Origin: Ashinkailepas kermadecensis | Taxonomy: Eukaryota; Arthropoda; Thecostraca; Neolepadidae | Length of the DNA: 64,000 bases | Reading direction: 5' to 3' | Assembly: GCA_034440615.1 (NCBI GenBank) | Contig: JAOTOM010002297.1 | Span: 33,520 to 97,519 of the forward strand | Shown: one piece after another, positions 56,339-64,000 of the stretch | Numbering within the stretch: position 1 is the stretch's first letter | Layout: the number at the start of each line of letters is the position of its first letter | Made by a program: the position numbers and the translations under genes | The notes under the pieces: model-generated | The model's database searches: none | Seen by the model: only the letters and a program-made list of their open reading frames with translations | Told to the model about the DNA's origin: nothing

Positions 56339-56865
56339 TGTGAGGATTAGTTATCGTTAGGAGTGCCAAATTCAACAAAGCCTCGCTTACCTTAAGTTAG
56401 GTAGATGCTGATCTTGATATAGAAATAGTCTGTGCACTGTTCACGTTCTTGTAAAACTTAGTCGCTTTACTCCGATAGAAAACATAATGTATAGCTATCC
56501 ACCGGTGTGGTTAATTGCCTTAGTCCAAGGCTACACTCTTGCCGTCTGAAGTTTGTTGTATGCGTCTCAAGTTTCGACTTGACTGGAGCCCTACTGTCAG
56601 CTTGAAGGTTTGATGCAGACTCAACCCGACCACACGGGCGCTAGATATGCCACCCGACAACCCATCTGGCTTCTTCAAAATGGCCGCCCTCATCTGTCCA
56701 GAAAATATCAGCTGACCACTTCAAAATGGTCACTCCCTTAACTGCATGCTCCTGCCACCTTGTGGCACCTATACAAAGCTCAACTTTGAGAACTGGCACA
56801 CAGGCTAAGATCAACAGAGGTGAGGTCTTGAATGAGAGGGGAATATTCAGGAAAGAATTCTCACA
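56339..56865 (-). repeat. 5' LTR of nested BEL element
   Basis: The second 527-bp LTR, which would carry the element promoter in minus orientation. I could not find a convincing tRNA primer-binding site in the bases just below 56339 on the plus strand. Confidence 0.9.
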
Positions 56866-56954
56866 GCCTCGTAAGAAGTGAAATGGTGAAGAGGGGTAGT
56901 TCGATTGTTCGAAGGCCTATATCCAAGTTGGTTTTGTTAGAGGAAGCCGCTTGA
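56866..56954 (+). pseudogene. Old BEL pol, last codons after the nested element
   Basis: Immediately after the second GCCT the plus-strand frame of the old BEL pol resumes and ends with VRRPISKLVLLEEA and a stop at 56952-56954. The RPISKLVLLE pattern is the normal end of BEL/Pao pol, proving that the nested BEL element split this gene. Confidence 0.95.
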
Positions 56955-57050
56955 GTGTATGCACGATTTCTTTAACGTTGCTTGTTTTCTTCAGGAGAGA
57001 TTTCGAAGCCTTGAATATTGTGTTGAACCTAGTGGGTTCAATGGGGAGGA

Positions 57051-57464
57051 TGTAGCCGCCAAGTGCACGGCTGGTTAGATTGGTGTGCGTACGAGACGTT
57101 GACCCCTCTAAGTAGCTTGACCTAAGTAGATCGACCGCCGCGCACTAGACGTGATGCGCATGTCTAGTGCGAAACTATATTCTGTGTTACTCCGCGCGCA
57201 ATAATACTGAGTTGACGAGAAGGGCAGTTTGAAGGCGTCAGTTAGTTTGCAATCTAGGCTTCGTGGGTGCAGTGATCGGTGTCGAGCGGCAGAACCTCGG
57301 TAGGTATTCTCGCGCAGCGCGTCATGTTCACATGTGTTGGTATAGTAATATGATGATGTAGAAGAAATGGACTGCACATACATGCTCGCGTGGTTGTACT
57401 TGTTTATCTCTTTGTTCCGTAGGCTTTTAGGCTGATTGATTGTGGTCGGTATTTTAACGTGACA
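57051..57464 (+). repeat. Probable 3' LTR of old BEL element
   Basis: A purine-rich stretch ATGGGGAGGA (57041-57050) is followed by TGTAGCCGCC, fitting a polypurine tract and LTR start about 95 bp after the pol stop. The end is placed at TTTTAACGTGACA (57464) by analogy with TG...CA termini. No second copy exists in the window to confirm it. Confidence 0.4.
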
Positions 57465-59108
57465 CGTTTTTCAAAAACCGCATCAAACCGTGCAAACAAT
57501 ACGCCTGAGCATGCCAGTTGCGAATCTGCAGTTTAAAGCATGGGCATCGAGATCACGCGCCTACAATGGATTCCATCTACAATGGATTTTTAATACGAAC
57601 TGGACTTATGCCAAGGAAAGTAATATTGGCCTTCATTTCACAAATTAAGGCTTCAATGTGCCCAAAGCCAAGACTTTCATCCACGACTGCAAAGGACAAA
57701 GGGAAGCAACTAGCATTAACGAAACATTTTGAATGCCTATTTGGCGAGACAAAAATAACTCATCCTTTTGGTGGCGATAAATGTATCGCTGCCTGTGTGT
57801 GTAGGCTGTATAATTTGGGGGTTGGTAAATGTTGAAGAACTGAGATAAAAAGGAATCTTTATGGATGCATCGTATATACATTTCTCGTGAGAAGCATGTT
57901 AAAGGGAAAATGGTTATTTCATAAAGGGTGGGCACGTACCGGAATAATATTCTGTAGAAAGATTTTTCCTTTCTCAGGCCGACCCGTTGGCGAGGCGTTC
58001 GAACTTTGTCTGTCGAGATGCAGTGCGCGGCATCCCAAATCGTCGAACCTTCACGTTATGTCAGTATTGAATCCATCCAGAGATGCAGACTATCTCGTTC
58101 ATATATCCTGTTACTCGGCTTACATCATGGCAAGCGGATGAAAACCGGATTATCAGTGGAAGAGTCCAGTTGGACGCGAGATGTTTACGAATGTCTATTG
58201 GAATTTGACTTGCACGATCCGTTTCCGACTTGCCGAAATACGGATAACTAGCGGATTATTGGCACAACTGATGCGGCTGTGACAAATATGCAGGTAAAAT
58301 ATGCCCATAGTATTGATCCGTCGGTCCCGGGATGTATATTTATTGGTGACTGACTCACTGATGCTGACAACTGCCAGCATTTGACTCAACTGCTCAAATA
58401 GCTTCGTTGAGGATTTTTTCGTCATAAAGTAGGCACGACTCATTGTTCGCAGAGACGGATCAAGGAATTTTCAATGGTGGCACTCGTTTGGAGGGCCCCT
58501 GGGGGAGCGCCTTAGGCTGAACATTTCATCGAGCGGGACGAGTGCGGTCAGGTTGGGGTGCTCTGGAACTTGCCATGGGCGCGTTTCCCTCTCGGGAAAC
58601 ACATTTCCCTCCCATGGAGCACATTCCTATCTGAAAGGATCGTCTTTAGGTGAAAAAATATGCTGAGCCGGTGGGGATTCAAGATGCAACCGAGCCTTCC
58701 ATGAAGAATGTCTTTTCCCGGTTGGAGTGGCGCCATCTTTCCATGGGGGCGGCCACATTCCCCCACTCCTGTATCAGTCTTGATTGCTTGTGCTTGCTTT
58801 CTGGTACGATATCCTGTTGTATATATCACGTTGGGAACGTGTTGGGAAGTTGGGACGTATATGGTACAGTTCTGTACTTTTACCGTACTTCATGTCATAG
58901 CAGTATGGGAAGAAAAAACGGTTCTTGAAAAGGGCAAGTAGTTTCAATTTTGTATTAAAAATATTGTTTTCAGGAGCGAGTGGTGTTTCCGAAAATCATT
59001 TCACCACATCGCCTGGCAAGAATATGCGATCAATATCCGTTCCCAATCGGATGATGCTTCTTCGATAAGGGATTCGCCGTCGGTCACATTTGGAATTTAC
59101 CGTTGGAC
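57465..59108. other. Anonymous sequence
   Basis: Several short open frames occur on both strands but none shows a recognisable domain. A self-complementary patch around 58575-58615 contains repeated TCCC/GGGA words. Confidence 0.4.
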
Positions 59109-59499
59109 TTATTCGGGTGCTTGGTTATATGGGTCGGTAAGTTCGTTTTCAGTACAACGACGCGGCAAATCCAGATAATAAATTCCCGTGTAAACGAGAT
59201 AGACAGATTTCGACAGCACCGATGGGCACTTCTCTTCAAACTTGGGGTCCGCAATGCGTCTTGGGTCCACAATACCCTGCAAGCGCCACGTCAAATTTGA
59301 GTGGAGCAAGGAGAGTCCAGAACCCCAAGCGCCACCGGAATCTCCGCTCTCCATGCGTGGTTGGTGATAGCTCGGCACTAATTAGTTGACATTGACGTAC
59401 CAGGGTCACCTCGGTGGGATACTCACTTTGTGTGTTGCTGGGGCCGCCATTCTGGCTGCTGGCGGCGGTCACCAGCAGGGTGAGTACCAGCAGACGCAT
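59109..59499 (-). CDS. Small two-exon secreted trypsin-like fragment gene (predicted)
   Basis: Exon 1 (59499-59427) starts with MRLLVLTLLVTAASSQ, a good signal peptide, and ends at a GTGAGT donor. A 49-bp intron ends in TAATTAG, and exon 2 (59377-59109) continues in phase. It encodes GDSGGAWGSG, the serine-nucleophile motif of S1 proteases, then LTWRLQGIVDPR (the W-x-L-x-GIV strand) and YLVYTGIYYLD. The His and Asp catalytic regions are absent between the exons, and the residue before GDSGG is Ser instead of the usual Cys. It may be a pseudogene, the end of a larger gene with a chance first exon, or a non-catalytic homologue. Splice sites are predicted by eye. Confidence 0.5.
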
Positions 59500-60254
59500 T
59501 ATTTCGTGCTGTGGAGTGATGGAAGTAAGCACCGCCGGACGCAACATGTTACCACCAATGTGTCTCACAGCTGAGGAACGATACGATATATATGTCATCT
59601 GATGGTTGTGACATGCTGCACGTAACGGTAGTACATTGCCGTCCATCGTGTGCATGTCGCACCCATGCCAAGGGTGGAGAAAGCGCAACTGGACACAGAA
59701 CAGCGAAAATACGCACCAGTTACTAGGTTGCTCGTAACTGGTTACTGACTGTGGTTACTGAGTAACAAAGTAATAAATGTTCTTCTCCGCCTATGTAGCT
59801 CATGTAATCACACGCACAGACAACACCAAGGCCCTTTACATAAGGTACAACCGTCCGGCGATTCGAACTTTTCATGACGTCACAAGTTTTCAACGGCCGA
59901 AGTCATCATTGCCCGTAATGCTTTTTATGGGTAACTTATAATGTAATATTTTCTTAAGAAATAGAGCTATAGCCATAAAATGAAACCACATGATAGAACA
60001 CATCTTTCTCTATGAAAAATCTCACTACCGTTTTTACCTGCCACTTATCTGAAACCCGATATACGAGCCGAAACTGGTCATCACACCACGCAGGCTTCGT
60101 CCCCAGCTGGCACCATTCCACGACTTTTTCACTGACGAATGCTCATAATGAAGGAGTGTGGGGTGGAACTTATGCAAATTATGGGAAGGATACGGGGGTT
60201 TTGTCTGATGCACTTTTGAGGAGACACTTGTCAATTCAGTATTTACTTCTCCCG
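59500..60254. other. Anonymous sequence
   Basis: No gene or repeat recognised; the stretch around 59720-59770 repeats the word GTTACT several times. Confidence 0.4.
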
Positions 60255-60318
60255 ACCAATAATTTCAACTTTTAACATGGGACCCTAGGGTCCCATGTTA
60301 AAAGTTGAAATTATTGGT
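60255..60318. repeat. Perfect 64-bp palindrome
   Basis: The 32 bases 60255-60286 are followed, with no spacer, by their exact reverse complement 60287-60318; the centre is GGGACCCTAGGGTCCC. The DNA could extrude as a cruciform and any transcript would form a perfect hairpin. Confidence 0.95.
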
Positions 60319-60470
60319 TTCTTAATTTCCTTTCAATTATTATAAAAGTTGGGGGCGGGGGGGTTACACTCCATAGATGGAGTGTACCCCGCCCCATCAA
60401 TTTGAGTTCTCCCATTGCCTTCATGTATTGCGTCCCCCAATAATTTCCAGAAAACGGCACCCGTAGGAGG
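60319..60470. repeat. G/C-run hairpin and dispersed repeat
   Basis: A GGGGGCGGGGGGG run, a TACACTCCAT/ATGGAGTGTA stem and CCCCGCCCC form one hairpin at about 60351-60394. The part from about 60400 matches 40330-40420. It resembles the terminal hairpins of the TTAA elements. Confidence 0.6.
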
Positions 60471-60960
60471 ATATAAAGGTCGTTAATGAACACGCAGTGC
60501 CACAGGCCTATAGCTAACTTCTGGTAACAACGGGTGGGGGGGCAGCTGTCCCGGAAAAGTAAGCCGAACCCCGCGGTGAATCTAATGGGATGCTAAGCGG
60601 ACGACGCAGACCGAACGGGTAAATTTAATTGTTCTTCCAAGTTCTCTAAGCCACCATGACATCTCAAGGTCAACACAGGTCAAATAAGGCCAGTTCTAAA
60701 TATAACAAATTGTATTCAATGTTGTTTAAAGTTCAAGGAATTATCAAGATTGCAGACATAGGCTATATGAGGCTGTCAGGGTTCAGGACTATCCAATGTG
60801 ATCCTCAGTAACGCTTTCGTAGTTTTAGTACAAAGATCACGAAAGCAGTTGTATTGAGAATTTGATTGCCCTGATTATTTTTCATCTCTCCATGGTTACC
60901 TTTCCCAACTGGATTTTTGGCTATGCAAACAAGTATCCACTGCCATCACTGCCGTGCATA
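60471..60960. other. Anonymous sequence with one TTAA-element-like end
   Basis: Near 60530-60555 the sequence GGGTGGGGGGGCAGCTGTCCC resembles the left end of the 20.8-kb TTAA element, and AGGTCA words follow at about 60668 and 60678. No partner end was found, so this is likely a one-ended relic. Confidence 0.4.
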
Positions 60961-60969
60961 GTAAAAAAG

Positions 60970-61225
60970 ACGTGCATTTCTGCTCGTTAGACACCTTCGA
61001 GTACGGCGGTACTGTACACCTTTGCCCATTCGACACCTTCGAGTCGGGCGGTCCCGTGCATTTCTGCTCATTAGACACCTTCGAGTACGGCGGTACCGTA
61101 CACCTTTGCCCATTCGACACCTTCGAATCGGGCAGTCCGGTGCACCTCTGTTCATTAGACACCTCCGAGTCCGGCGGTCCCGTGCACCCCTGCTAATTCG
61201 ACACGTTGAGTAAGGCGGTCCAGTG
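60970..61225. repeat. 42-bp minisatellite, about six units
   Basis: Units contain GACACCTTCGAGT and GGCGGT, spaced 42 bp, with alternating types giving an 84-bp higher-order period. Since 42 is divisible by three, the plus-strand frame 60954-61196 stays open and encodes a 14-residue repeat. Without flanking coding signals I treat this as a minisatellite. Confidence 0.85.
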
Positions 61226-63036
61226 CACCTCTTTTTGTGTTCAAGCAGCGCAGCTAAATTTTGCCTACCACAATATGCTCCGAGATACTACGCATAAGTT
61301 GGTCCGGCTCTTTGTCACATACGTAGTTTTGCCTTCACATGGTGGAATCGACGGATACAAATTATGGCCTGGCGAAATTACTTTTTAATGTGTACCTAGC
61401 ACAGACGATTTTAAGCAACACAACTGTGCTCAATGCATTTGTCTTCCTGCAAGGATTTGATGGATATCAAACTTGAACGAGAGCACATTCGTATCGCTAT
61501 TCATAGCCCCGAACTGTAAATCGGCATTTCTGAACTTTCTGACCCCTAGATTTTTAGATCGGGACACATTGTAACATACGCTATTGTTCCTTTGCACGGC
61601 AGATCAGATCATGGGTACCCTAACAGGCGAGGACACCTTCGGAGAATAACCAACAAAGTAATTCCTTGTACAATCACCCACCAATTACACCGCTACTAGC
61701 TATAGCATCTACTCAATGCTCGATAAATGTAAAATCCGCTGGGACGTCCCACATGTCGCGGCGTCCGCGTCATTCGGAAGGTGTGGTTGAACGACGCGTG
61801 CCAATTGCACATCTGAACAAGCAGAGCTTCAAAACACGACATGAAAGGCTGGAGAATCACACACGGAACCTACAGACAGTTATGTCACGACCACGAACAA
61901 ACCAATATGAAAGGAAGGCAGTGTTTGAAATCCACCGTACCATACTCGCCGTCCAGTTCAATTTGTCTGCCACCCACCGAGGTCGGCGCACTGCTAACGC
62001 CAGGTATCGCTGACTCGACGACAGGTCGGATCACGGTTCCAGCACTGCCAGCAGGAACCGAGCGAGGGTAAGATGTCCCAGACTGTGGCGCCACGCGAAA
62101 ACCGCCACTACTTTGTGGGCGTTCGCCCTGTTGTCCTCCATTACGTTCACTACCCTTGGTAACAACTACTGCATCCTCACTGTGACACCGCGTCATTGAG
62201 CGCAAAGTTCACCGACCTCATGCCTATCGCCATACACTCGGCTTACGGCTACAAACTGACTTGCCCGTCCGTCCTCAGAGTATCGCTATCGCATTGCATT
62301 CGCCCCATTATCACACTGTACAGGCCGACACTATTCACTGCACATGGTCTCACCACTCAAAGACCAATAGCCGGTCGAACGCCCGAGGCGAGAGGCACAC
62401 TGCCAACGCCGGTGTCTCGGTGATGAGTGGCGACTCGGCGACAGGCCGGGTCACCGTTCCAGCACTGACAGCCGAAATTGGCCGGACGAACCAGCCCACT
62501 ATCCTCGGGCCCTATGGGTTTCCGAGGGTTTTTTGGAATGCTCAATGGAACCCATTCTTACTTCTGGTACATTACAGGTTATTTTCATCCTTTTCAGAAA
62601 TTATAGTAAAATTGTGGAGGTTATGCAAGGTCACGGAGCAATCACATCACAAAATGGAGAACCTCCAATTTTGTTCAGCAAAATCATGGTTCCACGCAGC
62701 TTAGCACAACATGGCGAGCCGAAATGACGAATGTTGGATATAATAGGGTAATTGGGGACTGCACCAACAGGATGATGTAGGTTATTAACCTTTCCCATGT
62801 CCTTTGAGGTCACTGTCCTGAATTTTCTTAGAATGACTAAGTGTACAGTCACCTGAAATTATTTCATGTTTTGAATTGGATTCCCAATACATTTTACCAC
62901 TAAGCGCCGAAAAATAGTGATCTTCTCCTATATTATATTAGTTGTAATTTTCATATCTTCAGAAGATTTGATACAAAAACATGACGTCCATGCAGGTTAG
63001 GCAAGCAGTATGAGTTGCTCCGAATCCCCTTCTCAC
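61226..63036. other. Anonymous sequence with a diverged direct duplication
   Basis: About 75 bp at 61985-62060 (GCGCACTGCTAACGCC, CGACGACAGGTCGG, GTTCCAGCACTG) recur at 62395-62470 with differences. No gene is supported between 61.2 and 63.0 kb, although the 3' continuation of the P-like gene could lie here as unrecognised exons. Confidence 0.4.
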
Positions 63037-64000
63037 CTCCAGGTGGAACCGCATGAGCTTGGGACAAAGCCTCAGCTCGTCGCTGTTCAGCGGCAGCAGC
63101 TCTTCAAAGCACTGACGGCTGAGCAGGGTTGCACCGCCGTCAGTCTTGGGCACTAGCAGGCCGCCGTTCTCCTCCATAGTGTGGGCTCCCATCAGCTTGA
63201 TGAGGTGGGGCGGGTCAGCAAAGACCGAGACTCTCCTATAAAAGGATGGGAGAGGTTTATAATCAACACGCGGTCGGGTGAGGTGTGGGGGGGGGTAAAT
63301 TTCAACCCCACCCTGGGGATTTCCAAAATAACGCGGAAACGGCGGCGCGCAGTGGAGCTAGGCTAAGGAAAGGACAGGCTAACAATGAAAGATGGAGATG
63401 AGTTTTACTATGATGTTGCTCCCTCGCCATCTATTTAACTAAACAATATTGAAGGGTCCAAAATCACTATTTATGTATTGAAAATACCCATGTGATGGCA
63501 ATTGTCAATAGCCACGGCTTCTCTCTCATCTCATGGCGATATTTTCACTTCAACAAGCGCAGGTGTGAATTTGTTGCTGCTTGTTGCTGCTTTGTTCCTT
63601 TACCAGTGTCTGCTGCCCAGCCCCATCTCGTCAAACGATATGACGCAGAGGCGCTGCATTGGCTCCATGGCCTGCACGGCCACCTCCAGAACCGCGGCGG
63701 CAGCCTCCATTACTCCCGGTGTGACGGTGAAGGAGGGTGTCCAGCGTGAGAGCGTCATCATGGACGGCAGTGGGGAGCTCCAGCAGGTTGCTGACGTACG
63801 CGAAGGCCTGCTTTGAAATACAGCGCAGGCCCAGCGCTCTGGCAACGGCCTTGCCCCCTCCCCCCCCGCCACAGATTCGCCGCTAGGTGGCCGCTTGGCG
63901 CACCTGCTCTGCCGACAACACTCCCGCTTCCAGCAGCTGGTCCAGGGTCGCGGCCTTCTTCGCCAGGATGACGTTGCGACGGAGCAGACCAGACTCCTGG
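63037..64000 (-). pseudogene. P-element/THAP9-like transposase, partial, probably broken
   Basis: From the window edge on the minus strand the translation includes a helical stretch (NVILAKKAATLDQLLEAG), ALGLRCISKQAFAYVSNLLEL, and after a 1-nt phase change PLPSMMTLSRWTPSF and PGVMEA, then LCVISFDEMGL, the first catalytic Asp region of P-type transposases. An exon ends at 63604 before GTAAAG. The next predicted exon, 63235-63037 (acceptor TTTATAG, donor GTGAGA), encodes VSVFADPPHLIKLMGAH and CPKLMRFHLE, the P-type HLIKL region. About 100 residues expected between these exons are missing, and a stop lies near 63883. The N-terminal THAP domain would lie outside the window. Confidence 0.65.

Larger units (their letters stand above)
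49134..56865 (-). mobile_element. Nearly intact BEL/Pao LTR retrotransposon nested in pol
   Basis: A 7,732-bp element on the minus strand with two 527-bp LTRs (49134-49660 and 56339-56865) and one long gag-pol frame. GCCT is duplicated at 49130-49133 and 56866-56869. The insertion cuts the integrase C-terminus of the older plus-strand BEL element, which resumes in phase after 56869. The LTRs differ at about five positions by eye, so the insertion is young compared with its host element. Confidence 0.95.
42111..57464 (+). mobile_element. Decayed BEL/Pao LTR retrotransposon (host of three insertions)
   Basis: A plus-strand BEL/Pao element runs from gag near 42111 through protease, reverse transcriptase, RNase H and integrase, ending at the pol stop 56952-56954 and a probable 3' LTR. 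It is interrupted by the TTAA element 42520-43436, the probable solo LTR 45148-46386 and a complete opposite-strand BEL element 49134-56865. Each insertion is flanked by duplicated target bases, and the reading phase is continuous across each site once insert and duplication are ignored. Frameshifts and stops show it is long inactive. Confidence 0.9.

Noticed and set aside
57108..58443. Several 80-105-codon frames
   Set aside because: No recognisable motifs, overlapping on both strands; indistinguishable from chance frames.
60946..61213. Open frames with 14-residue repeats
   Set aside because: Explained by the 42-bp minisatellite; no signal peptide, splice context or homology.

Overview
The window looks like repeat-rich DNA from an invertebrate animal, most likely an arthropod. 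The signs are spliced exons on the minus strand with a very short intron, LTR and non-LTR retrotransposons with their own reverse transcriptases, a tRNA-derived SINE, many MITE-like inverted-repeat elements, minisatellites, and short TTAGGT/ACCTAA runs near 41.2 and 41.6 kb. There are no prokaryotic operons, rRNA genes or convincing host housekeeping genes. The species cannot be fixed from the sequence.

1-15.5 kb: two SINE copies with target-site duplications, three LINE/SINE 3' tails, several TTAA-flanked short elements, minisatellites with 34-bp, about 107-bp and 22-28-bp units, a 5'-truncated I-clade LINE (reverse transcriptase plus RNase H, 11.9-14.1 kb), and a foldback-like cluster of small CACA/TGTG palindromes (14.65-15.1 kb).

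15.7-19.7 kb: a complete cut-and-paste DNA transposon with an 8-bp target duplication, inverted repeats of about 390 bp and a DDE-type transposase gene carrying two small lesions. I recognise the transposase as belonging to a widespread but poorly described arthropod family. It is the most interesting single object here.

20.7-39.9 kb: a 1-kb TTAA element, a BEL/Pao integrase scrap, then three copies of one I-clade-like LINE joined head to tail on the minus strand. A CR1-like LINE has inserted into ORF1 of the middle copy.

40-57.5 kb: nested inverted repeats, then a decayed plus-strand BEL/Pao retrotransposon. It carries three later insertions: a 917-bp TTAA element in gag, a 1.24-kb probable solo LTR in reverse transcriptase, and a second, almost intact BEL/Pao element in opposite orientation near the 3' end of pol. 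Each insertion has its target duplication, so relative ages can be read directly.

57.5-64 kb: mostly anonymous DNA with a short two-exon secreted serine-protease-like gene, a perfect 64-bp palindrome, a 42-bp minisatellite and, at the right edge, part of a P-element/THAP9-type transposase gene on the minus strand.

The coding regions serve the mobile elements themselves; no host pathway can be assembled. Boundaries given as approximate were judged by eye without alignments.
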